Source: Leifsonia xyli (GTDB lineage Bacteria > Actinomycetota > Actinomycetes > Actinomycetales > Microbacteriaceae). Taken from it: a stretch of 64,000 nucleotides of DNA. Shown piece after piece: positions 37,595 to 46,958 of this stretch; positions within the stretch are counted from its first letter, which is position 1; the number at the start of each line of letters is the position of its first letter. Position numbers and translations under genes: made by a program. Where the stretch lies: positions 1,116,001 to 1,180,000 of the forward strand of contig CP014761.1 of assembly GCA_001647635.1 (NCBI GenBank). Reading direction: 5' to 3'. Under the pieces are notes generated by a model that was not told the DNA's origin, made no database searches, and saw nothing but the letters and a program-made list of their open reading frames with translations.

Positions 37595-38446
37595 TTACGC
37601 GACCGAAACGGATGCGAGCCGGGCGAAGTCCGCGAGCGCCAGCTGCTCGCCGCGCAGGCTCGGTTCGAGGCCCGCCGCTTCGAGGGCCGTCGCGGCCGAC
37701 GTCGGGTCCCCGAACACGGGTGCGAGCGCCTGACGCAGCGTCTTGCGGCGCTGCTGGAAGGCCGCGTCGACGAGCGCGAACGTGCGCCGGCGCAGCGTCT
37801 CGTCACCGGGCTGCTGATCGTGGCGCTCGAAGCCGACGAGCACCGAGTCGACGTTCGGCACCGGCCAGAAGATCTGACGGCTCACCGAGCCGGCAGTGCG
37901 CCAGGTGCCGTACCAGGCCGCCTTCACGCTCGGAGCGCCGTAGACCTTCGACCCGGGCTGCGCCGCGATGCGGTGGCCGACCTCGGCCTGCACCATGACG
38001 ACGCCCGACCGGAGGCTCGGGAAGCGCTCCAGGAAGTGCAGCAGGACGGGAACGGACACGTTGTACGGGAGGTTGGCGACCAGGCGCACGGGATCCGCGG
38101 GGAGCTCGGTGATGGCGAGAGCGTCCTTGTGGACGACGGTCAGGCGCGCGGCGGCGGCGGGCGCGAGCTGGGCGACGGTGATCGGAAGCTGCGCGGCCAG
38201 GCGGCCGTCGATCTCGACGGCGATGACGTCGGCGCCGGCTTCGAGCAGGCCGAGCGTCAGCGAGCCGAGGCCCGGGCCGATCTCGACCACGCGGTCGCCG
38301 GGCTGCACCTCGGCGACACGGACGATGCGGCGGACCGTGTTGGCGTCGATGACGAAGTTCTGGCCGAGCTTCTTGGTCGGGGTGACGTCGAGCAGCTCGG
38401 CGAGGTCGCGGATCTCGGCGGGGCCCAGCAGGCGCAGTTCGCTCAC
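37595..38446 (-). CDS. rsmA: 16S rRNA (adenine(1518)-N6/adenine(1519)-N6)-dimethyltransferase
   Basis: KsgA-type enzyme dimethylating two adenines near the 3' end of 16S rRNA, a late step in small-subunit assembly. The 283 residues have [20 protein letters not shown], the SAM-binding [20 protein letters not shown] and [14 protein letters not shown], and the catalytic [19 protein letters not shown]. The GTG start overlaps the tatD stop (GTGA), indicating translational coupling in the rsmI-metG-tatD-rsmA-ispE operon. Confidence 0.97.
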   Translation of the reverse strand: MSELRLLGPAEIRDLAELLDVTPTKKLGQNFVIDANTVRRIVRVAEVQPGDRVVEIGPGLGSLTLGLLEAGADVIAVEIDGRLAAQLPITVAQLAPAAAARLTVVHKDALAITELPADPVRLVANLPYNVSVPVLLHFLERFPSLRSGVVMVQAEVGHRIAAQPGSKVYGAPSVKAAWYGTWRTAGSVSRQIFWPVPNVDSVLVGFERHDQQPGDETLRRRTFALVDAAFQQRRKTLRQALAPVFGDPTSAATALEAAGLEPSLRGEQLALADFARLASVSVA

Positions 38447-39372
38447 GCGATGATCCCGATCGGCGCGGTGGGCGGCGGCCCGACCGGCTCGCTGTCCCAG
38501 CGGCCGTAGACGAGCTCGGTGTTGGAGGTGATCTGTGCGGCGAGAGTGGAGGCGTCGGTGCCGATGATCTCGGCCATGGCGCGGAGGGTGTGCGGGATCA
38601 GGTACGGCGCGTTCGGGCGGCCGCGGAACGGCGTCGGCGTGAGGAAGGGGGCGTCCGTCTCGACCATGATCAGGTGACGCGGCGCGGAGGCGAGCGCCTC
38701 GCGCAGGTTCGGGGCGTTCTTGAAGGTGACGTTGCCGGCGAAGGACATGTACCAGCCGTTGTCGGCGCAGATGCGGGCGAGTTCGACGTCGCCGGAGAAG
38801 CAGTGGAACACGGTCCGCTCGGGCGCCCCGACGCGCTTGAGCGTGGCGACGACGTCGGCGTGCGCGTCGCGGTCGTGGATCTGCAGCGCGATGTCGTTCT
38901 GCTTGGCGATCTCGATGTGCGCCTCGAATGACCGGAACTGCGCCTCGCGCCGCGGGCCCCCCTCGGTGCGGAAGAAGTCGAGCCCGGTCTCCCCGACGGC
39001 GCGCACCCGCGGCCGCCCGGCGAGTTCGGCGATCACCGCCAGGGCGTCGTCCAGCTCGCCGCGCTCGGCGTAGTCGGGAGCGTCGTTGGGGTGGAGGGCG
39101 ACGGCCGCGAGCATCCGGGGCTCGATGGCCGCGGTCTCGGCCGACCAGCGCGAGGTCTCCACGTCGTTGCCGACCTGGACGACCCCGCGCACGCCGACGC
39201 TGGAGGCGCGGTCGAGGTGCTCGCGGTAGTCGAGCGGCTCATCGCCGTCGCTCATCTCGAGGTGCGTGTGGTTGTCGTAGACCGGGACGGTGAGCGCCTC
39301 GGGCAGCGGCGGGTACGCCAGGTCGCGGCCGTCGGTGACGTGGCGCTGGCGGACGAACGACGGGTCCGTCAT
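38443..39372 (-). CDS. TatD family metal-dependent hydrolase (DNase)
   Basis: Metal-dependent TIM-barrel hydrolase of 309 residues, likely a 3'-5' DNase in DNA quality control. Metal ligands appear in order: VYDNHTHLE, then [40 protein letters not shown], and [19 protein letters not shown]. The ATG at 39372 overlaps the metG stop (ATGA); a longer in-frame reading exists but its upstream part lies inside metG. It sits between metG and rsmA, its usual position in actinobacteria. Confidence 0.95.
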   Translation of the reverse strand: MTDPSFVRQRHVTDGRDLAYPPLPEALTVPVYDNHTHLEMSDGDEPLDYREHLDRASSVGVRGVVQVGNDVETSRWSAETAAIEPRMLAAVALHPNDAPDYAERGELDDALAVIAELAGRPRVRAVGETGLDFFRTEGGPRREAQFRSFEAHIEIAKQNDIALQIHDRDAHADVVATLKRVGAPERTVFHCFSGDVELARICADNGWYMSFAGNVTFKNAPNLREALASAPRHLIMVETDAPFLTPTPFRGRPNAPYLIPHTLRAMAEIIGTDASTLAAQITSNTELVYGRWDSEPVGPPPTAPIGIIA

Positions 39373-40958
39373 ACCGTGGCGACCGCCTCCGCGTCGATCC
39401 GCGGGAACAGCGCGGCGAGCCCGTTGACCTCGGTGCCGGCGGGCAGCTGCCCCCACTCGCCTGCCGTGCGCAGCGACTGCGCGGTGAGCGCACCCAGCTC
39501 ACCCTCGACGCCCAGCGACTCCCAGAGCTTGGCGGTCGCGCCCGGGATGACCGGCGACAGCAGCACGGCGAGCGCACGGAGGCCCTCGGCGGCGGTGTAC
39601 AGCACCGTGCCGAGACGCTCGCGCTGCGCGTCGTCCTTCGCGAGCGTCCACGGCTCCTGCTCGGTGATGTAGCCGTTGAGCTCGTCGACGATCCGCCAGA
39701 CGGCGGTCAGCGCGTCGTGGATCGCCAGCCGCGAGATCGCCGCGTCGGCGTCGGCCGCCGCGGTGCGCACGACCTCCTGCACGTGGAGGTCGACCTCGTG
39801 GTACTCGCCCGCCGGCGGCACGATGCCCTCGAAGTAGCGCGTGACCATGGCGATCACCCGCGAGGCGAGGTTGCCGAAGCCGTTCGCGAGCTCGGCCTGG
39901 TACCGCGCCGCAAGGTCCTCCCAGCTGAACGAGCCGTCCTGCCCGAAGTTGATGGCGCGCATGAAGTAGTACCGGAAGGCGTCCGACCCGAAGGTGTCGG
40001 TGATCTGCGTCGGCGCGATGCCGGTCAGCTTGGACTTGGACATCTTCTCGCCGCCGACGAGCAGCCAGCCGTGGCCGAAGACGCGCTTCGGGACGTCGAG
40101 CCCCGCGGCCATCAGCATCGCCGGCCAGATGACGGCGTGGAAGCGCAGGATGTCTTTGCCGACCAGGTGGTTCGCGGGCCAGCGGCGGCCGAACTCCTCG
40201 TCGTCCTGCCCGTAACCGACGGCGGTGATGTAGTTGAGCAGCGCGTCGAACCACACGTAGACCACGTGCGACTCGTCCCACGGCACCTTGATGCCCCAGT
40301 CGAAGCTCGAGCGCGAGATCGACAGGTCGCTCAGGCCCTGGCGCACGAAGCTGACCACCTCGTTGCGCGCCGACTCCGGCTGCACGAAGTCGGGCCGCTC
40401 CTCGTAGAGCGACAGCAGACGGTCGGCGAACTGGCTCATGCGGAAGAAGTAGTTCTTCTCCTGCAGCAGCTCGAGCGGCTTGGAGTGGATCGCGCAGACC
40501 TTCTGGCCCTCGTACTCCCCCGTGCCGTCGACGATCTCGCTCTGCGGCTTGAACTCCTCGCAGCCCACGCAGTACAGCGCCTCGTACTCACCGGCGTAGA
40601 TGTAGCCGTCGTCGTAGAGCTTCTGCAGGAACTTCTGGACGTTGACCTCGTGCCGCTCGTCGGTGGTGCGGATGAAGTCGTCGTTCGAAATGTCGATGGT
40701 CTTCAGCAGCGGCAGCCACTCCTCGCCCACGAGCTTGTCGGCCCATTCCTTGGGCGTCGTGCCGTTGGCGGTGGCGGTGCGCAGGATCTTCTGGCCGTGC
40801 TCGTCAGTGCCGGTCAGCAGCCAGGTGTCGTCGCCGGCCTGGCGGTGCCAGCGGGCCAGGACATCTGCCGCGACCTCCGTGTACGCATGCCCGATGTGCG
40901 GGACATCATTCACGTAGAAGATCGGCGTGGTGATGTAGAAGGAAGAGCCATCGGACAT
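39369..40958 (-). CDS. metG: Methionine--tRNA ligase
   Basis: Class I synthetase charging tRNA-Met, 529 residues. The ATP site is formed by YITTPIFYVNDVPHIGHAYT (with HIGH) and the KMSKS motif in GGEKMSKSKLTGIAPTQI. The short zinc knuckle region includes EALYCVGCEEFKPQSEIV. The WFDALLNYITAVGYG segment and an alpha-helical anticodon domain follow. There is no C-terminal dimerisation domain, as in the short bacterial form. The ATG at 40958 opens MSDGSSFYITT; longer readings upstream run through the rsmI gene and are not real. It follows rsmI by 41 bases. Confidence 0.97.
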   Translation of the reverse strand: MSDGSSFYITTPIFYVNDVPHIGHAYTEVAADVLARWHRQAGDDTWLLTGTDEHGQKILRTATANGTTPKEWADKLVGEEWLPLLKTIDISNDDFIRTTDERHEVNVQKFLQKLYDDGYIYAGEYEALYCVGCEEFKPQSEIVDGTGEYEGQKVCAIHSKPLELLQEKNYFFRMSQFADRLLSLYEERPDFVQPESARNEVVSFVRQGLSDLSISRSSFDWGIKVPWDESHVVYVWFDALLNYITAVGYGQDDEEFGRRWPANHLVGKDILRFHAVIWPAMLMAAGLDVPKRVFGHGWLLVGGEKMSKSKLTGIAPTQITDTFGSDAFRYYFMRAINFGQDGSFSWEDLAARYQAELANGFGNLASRVIAMVTRYFEGIVPPAGEYHEVDLHVQEVVRTAAADADAAISRLAIHDALTAVWRIVDELNGYITEQEPWTLAKDDAQRERLGTVLYTAAEGLRALAVLLSPVIPGATAKLWESLGVEGELGALTAQSLRTAGEWGQLPAGTEVNGLAALFPRIDAEAVATV

Positions 40959-40999
40959 GGTGACTATCCTACGGGCGCGGGCGCGCGGGAAATCGTGTG

Positions 41000-41830
41000 T
41001 TACTCCGCCTGTGGAGAACGCTTCGCCAGCGCCGCCTGATAGAGGTCGCGCTTGCCGAGTCCGGTCGCCTCCGCGACCTCGGCCGCCGCGTCCTTCAGCC
41101 GCGTTCCTTCGGCCACCAGCGCCAGCACCTGCCCCACCGCCGCGTCGGGATCGGCCGCCCGCGCTGGCGCGCCGGCCACCACGATCACGATCTCGCCGCG
41201 GACGCCCTCGGCCGCCCATTCCGCGAGCTCGGCAGCCGTGCCGCGGCGGACCTCCTCGTACAGCTTCGTCAGCTCTCGGCAGACCACCGCCCGCCGGTCG
41301 TCGCCGAACACCGCGGCGATGTCGGCGAGGGACGCGGCGAGCCGGTTGGGCGACTCGAAGAACACCATCGTGCGCGGCTCGGCGGCGAGCGCACGCAGCG
41401 TCGACGTCCGCTCGCCCTGCTTCCTGGGCAGGAAGCCCTCGAAGGTGAACCGGTCGGTCGGCAGCCCCGATACGGCGAGCGCCGTGAGCACCGCCGACGG
41501 GCCGGGCAGCGCCGTCACGCCGACGCCTGCCGCGGCCGCCGCCTCGACCAGGTGGAAGCCGGGGTCGCTAACCGTCGGCATCCCGGCGTCGGACAGCAGG
41601 ACCACATCCTGATCGCGTGCCAGCTCGACCAGCTCGGCGGCGCGGTCGCGCTCGTTGTGGTCGTGAAGGGCGATGAGGCGCGGCCTGTTCTCGACACCGA
41701 GGCCGGCCAGCAGCCGCTGCGCCACGCGGGTGTCCTCCGCCGCCACGACGGTCGCGCTGTCGAGCACCTCGATGAGGCGACGGGAGGCGTCGCCCAGGTT
41801 GCCGATGGGCGTGGCGGCGAGGATGATCAT
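41000..41830 (-). CDS. rsmI: 16S rRNA (cytidine(1402)-2'-O)-methyltransferase
   Basis: SAM-dependent methyltransferase modifying C1402 in the ribosomal P site. The 276 residues start MIILAATPIGNLGDASRRLI, followed by VVAAEDTRVAQRLL, LLSDAGMPTVSDPGFHLVEA, and the catalytic-region ALPGPSAVLTALAVSGLPTD, FTFEGFLPRKQGER and MVFFESPNRLAASL. CAGACT lies six bases before the ATG. It is the first gene of the minus-strand operon and divergent from the mannosyltransferase gene, an arrangement conserved in actinobacteria. Confidence 0.96.
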   Translation of the reverse strand: MIILAATPIGNLGDASRRLIEVLDSATVVAAEDTRVAQRLLAGLGVENRPRLIALHDHNERDRAAELVELARDQDVVLLSDAGMPTVSDPGFHLVEAAAAAGVGVTALPGPSAVLTALAVSGLPTDRFTFEGFLPRKQGERTSTLRALAAEPRTMVFFESPNRLAASLADIAAVFGDDRRAVVCRELTKLYEEVRRGTAAELAEWAAEGVRGEIVIVVAGAPARAADPDAAVGQVLALVAEGTRLKDAAAEVAEATGLGKRDLYQAALAKRSPQAE

Positions 41831-41901
41831 CCCCCCAGTCTGACAGCCGGAGGAGAGCCGGCCGAAAGGCGCCATCGAGCCGCCGCCTCTAGCATGGCGT
41901 G

Positions 41902-43515
41902 GTGACCTCCGCACCCCCGACCGACGTCGCCGCCGCGCACCGCGCCGCCGAACCCGTCGGCAGCCGCCTCGACGACTGGTGGGCGCGCGTCCTGCGCACC
42001 CCGGCCCGGATGCGGCTCTGGTACTGGGGAGCGCCCATCGGCGTGACCCTGCTCGCCGCGATCCTGCGGATGTGGAACCTCGGGCAGCCGCATGCGCTGG
42101 TCTTCGACGAGACGTTCTATGTGAAGGACAGCTGGTCGCTCTGGAACCTCGGCTACGAGGGCAGCTGGCCCGACAAGGCCGACGCGCGGTTCGCCGCCGG
42201 CGAGACCCAGATCTTCTCGTCCGATCCGTCGTTCGTCGCGCATCCACCGCTCGGCAAATGGCTGATCGGGCTCGGGATGGCCGCAACAGGCGCGGGCAAC
42301 TCGTTCGGCTGGCGGATCTCCACCGCGGTGGTCGGGACCCTTGCGGTCCTTCTCGTCTTCCTGATCGCGCGGGCTTTGTTCCGCTCGACGATGATCGCGA
42401 CGATCGCGGGCTTCCTCTTCGCGATCGACGGTCACGCCATCGTGATGAGCCGCGTCGCGCTACTGGACGGCTTCGTGATGTTCTTCGCCCTGCTGGCGTA
42501 CGGCTGCATCCTGCTCGACCGGCGGTGGGCGGCGGACCGGCTGGCCGCGCGGGTGGCCGCCGAGCGCTCGGTGGGCCGCGATCCGGCGTGGGGGCCGGTG
42601 CTCTGGTGGCGCCCATGGCTGATCGCCGCGGGCCTCCTCTGCGGGCTGTGCGCGGGCGTGAAGTGGACCGGGTTCTACTTCCTGGCGTTCTTCGCGGTGT
42701 ACACGGTGGTGGTGGATGCGGTGGCGCGCCGCCGCGAGAAACTCCCGTTCTACATCAGTGGCTCGCTGCTCAAGCAGGCGCCGGCGACCTTCGTGCTGAT
42801 GGTCCCGATCGCCTTCGTCACCTATGTCGCGTGCTGGGCCGGCTGGATCTTCACCAGCGGCGGTTACTACCGGAACTGGGCTGAATCCGTCCACATGCAG
42901 TGGACCGGCGGCCTCTCGTGGGTTCCGCTGTGGGTGCAGAACCTCTGGCACTACCAGACGGAGATGTACAACTACAGCATCAACCTGCACACGCCGCATC
43001 CGTACCAGTCCAACCCGCTGACGTGGACCCTGATGCTGCGGCCGACCAGCATGTACTACGTCGGCTCGACGCAGGGGCAGAACGGCTGCGCCTCCGCCTC
43101 GTGCTCGGCGGCGATCACCTCGCTCGGCAACCCGCTGATCTGGTGGGCGGCGACGGCGGCCATCCTGTTCCTGGTGTACTGGCTGATCCGGACGCGAGAC
43201 TGGCGCATCGGTCTCATCCTCACGGGTCTTGCGGCGGGCTACCTGCCGTGGTGGCTCTACATGGGACGCACGATCTTCACGTTCTACTCGATCGCGTTCG
43301 AGCCCTATCTGATCCTCGCGCTGACGGCGGTGATCGCGCTCGTCCTCGGGTCGCGGACGGACCCGGAGCGGCGGCGGACGCGCGGCATCGTCTGGACCGG
43401 CGTCTTCCTCGCCGCCTGCACGGTGGTGACGGCGTTCTTCTACCCGATCTGGACCGGGCAGCAGGTGCCGTTCTGGTTCTGGCAGATCCACATGTGGCTG
43501 CCCAGCTGGGTCTGA
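41902..43515 (+). CDS. Dolichyl-phosphate-mannose--protein mannosyltransferase (PMT)
   Basis: Integral membrane GT39 enzyme that O-mannosylates exported proteins using polyprenyl-phosphomannose. The 537 residues carry the catalytic first-loop motif LGQPHALVFDETFYVKDSWS with the Asp-Glu pair, VAHPPLGKWLIGLGMA, and about ten membrane segments. The C-terminal PMT_4TMC part includes GGYYRNWAESVHMQWTGGLS and YLPWWLYMGRTIFTFYSIAF. TAGCAT at 41890-41895 lies six bases before GTG 41902, favouring it over GTG 41899. Proteins with Pro/Thr-rich tails such as the FtsB homologue here could be substrates; this is conjecture. Confidence 0.94.
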   Translation: MTSAPPTDVAAAHRAAEPVGSRLDDWWARVLRTPARMRLWYWGAPIGVTLLAAILRMWNLGQPHALVFDETFYVKDSWSLWNLGYEGSWPDKADARFAAGETQIFSSDPSFVAHPPLGKWLIGLGMAATGAGNSFGWRISTAVVGTLAVLLVFLIARALFRSTMIATIAGFLFAIDGHAIVMSRVALLDGFVMFFALLAYGCILLDRRWAADRLAARVAAERSVGRDPAWGPVLWWRPWLIAAGLLCGLCAGVKWTGFYFLAFFAVYTVVVDAVARRREKLPFYISGSLLKQAPATFVLMVPIAFVTYVACWAGWIFTSGGYYRNWAESVHMQWTGGLSWVPLWVQNLWHYQTEMYNYSINLHTPHPYQSNPLTWTLMLRPTSMYYVGSTQGQNGCASASCSAAITSLGNPLIWWAATAAILFLVYWLIRTRDWRIGLILTGLAAGYLPWWLYMGRTIFTFYSIAFEPYLILALTAVIALVLGSRTDPERRRTRGIVWTGVFLAACTVVTAFFYPIWTGQQVPFWFWQIHMWLPSWV

Positions 43516-43560
43516 CCTCGCCTCTGGGCTGTGTCGGGAGCGGGTGGTAGACCGAGTGGT

Positions 43561-45153
43561 ATGACGGATGCCGAACAGCCTCTCGACCTTGTCCCCCTCC
43601 CCGGGAGCGAGCGCCCCGAGCGCTCGGGCTTCCGCGCCCACGGCGGTCTCGCTCCGGGCTCCCGGATCGAGGCGACGCTCGTGCTGCGCCGGCGCGCCGA
43701 GCTGCCAGCGAGCGCCTTCACGCAGCCCATCGGCCGCGAGGAGTTCGCCGAGCGGTACGGAGCATCACCCGACGACGTGGAGCTGGTCCGCAGCACACTG
43801 GAGGGCCTCGGCCTGACGGTGGAGGACGTGGATGCGGCAGCGCGGCGCGTCCGCGTGTCCGGCCCGGTGGAGACGGTCGCCCGCGTCTTCGGGACCGACC
43901 TCGCCGAGTCGACCCCGGAGGACGCCGGCGACGACGCGCCGACCTACCGGCAGCGGTCCGGCGGCCTCAGCATCCCGGCGGCGCTCGCGGGCGTCGTCAC
44001 GGCCGTGCTCGGCCTTGACGACCGGCCGCAGGCGCGCGCGCAGTTCCGGTACGTGCCGGCGGCGGCCGTGAACACCAGCTACACGCCGCCCCAGCTCGGG
44101 ACGGTGTACGCGTTCCCCGAGGGCACCGACGGCTCCGGACAGACCATCGCGATCATCGAGCTGGGCGGCGGCTACGTGCAGTCCGATCTCGACACCTACT
44201 TCGCGGGACTCGGCATCCCGACGCCGTCGGTCACGGCGGTCGGGGTGGACGGCGGCAAGAACGCGCCGGACGGCAATCCCAATGGCGCCGACGGCGAGGT
44301 CATGCTCGACATCGAGGTGGCGGGAGCCCTGGCGCCGGGCGCCTCGATCGTCGTCTACTTCGCGCCGAACACCGACGCGGGCTTCCTGGATGCGGTCACC
44401 ACCGCCGCGCACGCCGATCCGACCCCCGCCGCGATCAGCATCAGCTGGGGCCAGTCCGAGGACCAGTGGACCGCCCAGGCCCGCACCGCCTTCGACGAGG
44501 CGCTGCAGGATGCGGCGGCGCTCGGCGTGACGACCACCGCGGCCGCCGGCGACGACGGCAGCAGCGACCGTGTCGGCGACGGGCGTCCGCACGTGGACTT
44601 CCCCGCGTCCTCCCCCCATGCGCTCGCCTGCGGCGGCACGCGGCTCGAGGCCGACACCACGACCGGTGCCGTCCGCTCCGAGACCGTGTGGAACAACGGC
44701 AGCGGCGGCGGCGCGACCGGAGGCGGCGTCAGCGCCGTCTTCCCGTTGCCCTCTTGGCAGAAGGGCGTAGGCGTCCCGTCAGGCGCGGAAGGCACGGATG
44801 CCGGCGGCACCGCGAACGGTCCGGGCGGACGCGGGGTGCCCGACGTCTCGGCGGTGGCCGATCCGCAGACCGGGTACCGCGTCCGCGTCGACGGTCAGGA
44901 CACGGTGATCGGCGGCACGAGCGCCGTCGCCCCGCTGTGGGCGGCGCTCGTCGCACGGTTGGCGCAGTCGACGGGAAAGCCGCTCGGACTCGCGCAGCCG
45001 GCGCTGTACGACTCCATCGGGGCGGGGCAGGTGGCGGACGGCTTCCGCGACATCACCGCCGGCAACAACGGCTCGTACACCGCGACCGCCGGCTGGGACG
45101 CGTGCACCGGGCTCGGGGTGCCGGACGGCACGAAGCTGCTGTCTGCGCTGTGA
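43561..45153 (+). CDS. S53 family peptidase (sedolisin/kumamolisin type)
   Basis: Acid-active serine-carboxyl peptidase of 530 residues. Residues about 1-165 form the pro-kumamolisin activation domain (GREEFAERYGASPDDVELVR). The catalytic domain has the Glu/Asp pair in GEVMLDIEVAGALAPGASI (about E246 and D250), the oxyanion Asp in TTTAAAGDDGSS, and the catalytic Ser in VIGGTSAVAPLWAALVARL (about S454). The C-terminal calcium site is around FRDITAGNNGSYTATAGWD. No ordinary signal peptide is seen, as in several family members, so the export route is unclear. TAGACC lies seven bases before the ATG. Confidence 0.95.
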   Translation: MTDAEQPLDLVPLPGSERPERSGFRAHGGLAPGSRIEATLVLRRRAELPASAFTQPIGREEFAERYGASPDDVELVRSTLEGLGLTVEDVDAAARRVRVSGPVETVARVFGTDLAESTPEDAGDDAPTYRQRSGGLSIPAALAGVVTAVLGLDDRPQARAQFRYVPAAAVNTSYTPPQLGTVYAFPEGTDGSGQTIAIIELGGGYVQSDLDTYFAGLGIPTPSVTAVGVDGGKNAPDGNPNGADGEVMLDIEVAGALAPGASIVVYFAPNTDAGFLDAVTTAAHADPTPAAISISWGQSEDQWTAQARTAFDEALQDAAALGVTTTAAAGDDGSSDRVGDGRPHVDFPASSPHALACGGTRLEADTTTGAVRSETVWNNGSGGGATGGGVSAVFPLPSWQKGVGVPSGAEGTDAGGTANGPGGRGVPDVSAVADPQTGYRVRVDGQDTVIGGTSAVAPLWAALVARLAQSTGKPLGLAQPALYDSIGAGQVADGFRDITAGNNGSYTATAGWDACTGLGVPDGTKLLSAL

Positions 45154-45196
45154 GGCGCTGCGGGCCTCCTGCCCGCGGCGCCCCACAGCGGCGCGA

Positions 45197-45460
45197 TCAC
45201 CAGATGTAGTAGTCGTAGAACCCGCCGAAAGCGTGACCCACGGTCAGCAGCAGCACGAGCTTGATGATCGACGAGACCACCCTGATGGCGCCAAGGGCGA
45301 CCGCCCAGAGGGCCAGCGCGCGGCCGCGCTCTCCCGTCTGCTTGATCTGCGAAAGGCCGATGGCGCCGAAGAGGAGCGCCAGCGGGCTGAAGATGAAGGC
45401 GAAGACGAAGCCGACGACGGCCATCGTGTTGAACTTGGTTGCGGTCTGAGTGCTTGACAT
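45197..45460 (-). CDS. DUF4190 domain membrane protein
   Basis: An 87-residue protein with two membrane segments (MAVVGFVFAFIFSPLALLFG; ALWAVALGAIRVVSSIIKLV) around a conserved IGLSQIKQTGERGRALAL turn, typical of DUF4190. Function unknown; possibly a membrane-associated accessory. It is convergent with the S53 protease and divergent from the exporter gene at 45562. Confidence 0.82.
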   Translation of the reverse strand: MSSTQTATKFNTMAVVGFVFAFIFSPLALLFGAIGLSQIKQTGERGRALALWAVALGAIRVVSSIIKLVLLLTVGHAFGGFYDYYIW

Positions 45461-45561
45461 GAGACTTCCGTGTAATCAATGAGACATGCGCGAATGCGCA
45501 CACCCTTCAAGACGCACGGATCGGTCGTTCGTTACGCGGCGCGCCCGACAGAATGGGAGAA

Positions 45562-46584
45562 GTGAGCGCCTTCTCCCCCTCCGTCCGTCGACCGGTCCCG
45601 TGGCTTCCGGGGCTGCTGGTGTGCGCTCTCGCGGCCGCCGCGGCGTGGGCGATCCACTGGCTGGCGCCCGCCGTCCCGCTGCTGACGGCCGCCGTCGTCC
45701 TCGGGATCATCGTGGGCCAGCTGCCCGCTGCGCGCCCCGCGGTGACCGGCTTGCTCGCGCCCGGACTGTCGCTGAGCGCGAAGCGTCTGATGCGGATCGG
45801 CGTGGTGCTGCTCGGGCTGAAGCTGAGCCTCGGCGACATCGCGGGCCTGGGGTGGGCGGCCATACTGTCCACCATCGCCGTGGTGCTGCTCAGCTTCGCG
45901 GGCACCTTCTGGATCGGGAGGCTGCTGCGGCTCCCCGGCCACCAGCCGCTGCTGATCGCGACGGGCTTCTCGATCTGCGGCGCCTCCGCCATCGGCGCGA
46001 TGAGCGGGGTCGTCAAGCCGAAGGATGAAGAGGCGGCCACGCCTGTCGCGCTCGTGACGCTCTGCGGGACGCTCGCCATCTTCGTGCTGCCCCTGCTGTG
46101 GCATCCGCTCGGGCTCGACGCCGTCCAGTTCGGTCACTGGGTGGGCGCGGGCGTGCACGACGTCGGCCAGGTGGTCGCGACCGCACAGCTCGCGGGCGCG
46201 GCGGCGCTGTCGGTCGCCGTCGTCGTCAAACTCACCCGGGTGCTGATGCTGGCCCCGATGGTCGCGATCGCCTCGGTCGTGGAGCGGCGGCGTCACGTCG
46301 AGGGCGACCCGGCCGCGAAGCGTCCGCCCATCGTGCCGCTGTTCGTCGCCGGGTTCCTGCTCGCCGTGCTCGTGCGCACGTTCGTCCCGCTGCCCGCGGC
46401 GGTGACCGGCGGCGCGGACACGCTCCAGACCGTGCTGCTCGCGATGGCGCTGTTCGGCCTCGGCACCGCGGTGCGCCTCCGGTCGCTGGTCGGCACGGGA
46501 TGGCGCGCGCTCGTGACGGGTCTCGTCTCGTGGGCCCTCATCGCCGCTCTGGCACTCGGTGCCGTCTGGCTGACCGCGCGCTGA
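45562..46584 (+). CDS. Putative sulfate exporter family transporter (YeiH type)
   Basis: Multi-pass membrane protein of 340 residues, UPF0324/YeiH family. Motifs include VVLGIIVGQLPAARPAV, LMRIGVVLLGLKLSLGDI, the hallmark GFSICGASAIGAMSGVVKPK, FGHWVGAGVHDVGQVVATA and ALFGLGTAVRLRSL. About ten membrane helices are expected. Relatives are annotated as putative sulfate or sulfonate-related exporters, with the substrate unproved. CAGAAT at 45549-45554 lies seven bases before GTG 45562, so I prefer it to ATG 45553, which overlaps the box. Confidence 0.88.
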   Translation: MSAFSPSVRRPVPWLPGLLVCALAAAAAWAIHWLAPAVPLLTAAVVLGIIVGQLPAARPAVTGLLAPGLSLSAKRLMRIGVVLLGLKLSLGDIAGLGWAAILSTIAVVLLSFAGTFWIGRLLRLPGHQPLLIATGFSICGASAIGAMSGVVKPKDEEAATPVALVTLCGTLAIFVLPLLWHPLGLDAVQFGHWVGAGVHDVGQVVATAQLAGAAALSVAVVVKLTRVLMLAPMVAIASVVERRRHVEGDPAAKRPPIVPLFVAGFLLAVLVRTFVPLPAAVTGGADTLQTVLLAMALFGLGTAVRLRSLVGTGWRALVTGLVSWALIAALALGAVWLTAR

Positions 46585-46589
46585 GCGCG

Positions 46590-46904
46590 CTACTCGACCA
46601 GCTTCAGCCCGATCACGCACCCGACGAGGCCGACGATCAGGAGCGCCTTCACCAGCGAGAACCCGTCGCCGCCGAACACCATCGCGTAGAGGACGGTGAG
46701 CCCCGCGCCGATACCCACCCAGACGGCGTACGCGGTGCCCGTCTGGATCTCGCGCATGGCGAAGGCGAGCCCGCCCATGGACGCGACGAGCGCGCCGGCG
46801 AAGAGGACGGTCGGCCACAGCCGGGTGAACCCGTCCGACTTGCCGAGGGCGGTCGCCCATACGGCTTCGAGGACACCCGAGAGGACGAGGACGATCCAGG
46901 ACAT
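46590..46904 (-). CDS. gdx: Guanidinium exporter (Gdx/SugE, SMR family)
   Basis: Four-helix small multidrug resistance protein of 104 residues; the Gdx branch exports guanidinium in exchange for protons. The first helix MSWIVLVLSGVLEAVWATAL carries the essential Glu13 and the Trp16 typical of SugE/Gdx rather than EmrE. GTAYAVWVGIGAGLTVLYAM and the C-terminal VGCVIGLKLVE match the same branch. The AAGGAG site is seven bases before the ATG and touches a guanidine-III riboswitch, which independently supports the substrate assignment. Dimeric, dual topology in the family; no second SMR gene lies beside it. Confidence 0.95.
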   Translation of the reverse strand: MSWIVLVLSGVLEAVWATALGKSDGFTRLWPTVLFAGALVASMGGLAFAMREIQTGTAYAVWVGIGAGLTVLYAMVFGGDGFSLVKALLIVGLVGCVIGLKLVE

Positions 46905-46917
46905 GATCCGGCTCCTT

Positions 46918-46958
46918 GGCCAGTCTTGTCGCTCACCGGGTACTGATCCGTCGTCCGG
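46918..46958 (-). ncRNA. Guanidine-III (mini-ykkC III) riboswitch
   Basis: The 41-base minus-strand stretch from 46958 to 46918 reads CCGGACGA, CGGATCAG, TACCCGGT, GAGCGACAAGAC, TGGCC. It matches the guanidine-III pattern CCGGACGA-N-TACCCGGT-N-GACAAGAC followed by a closing arm, at the same length as the described actinobacterial aptamer. CCGG (46958-46955) and the CCGG inside TACCCGGT form the pseudoknot, and GG(A)TCAG pairs with CTGGCC. The next bases are AAGGAG, the gdx ribosome binding site, so ligand binding should control translation. Confidence 0.92.

Noticed and set aside
39369..41219. Extended reading of metG into rsmI
   Set aside because: The extra residues are low-complexity Gly/Arg and lie inside rsmI; MSDGSSFYITT at 40958 is the family start.
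41000..42616. N-terminally extended reading of rsmI through the mannosyltransferase gene
   Set aside because: The extension is Arg/Ser/Pro-rich, antisense to PMT, and the family start MIILAATPIG is at 41830.
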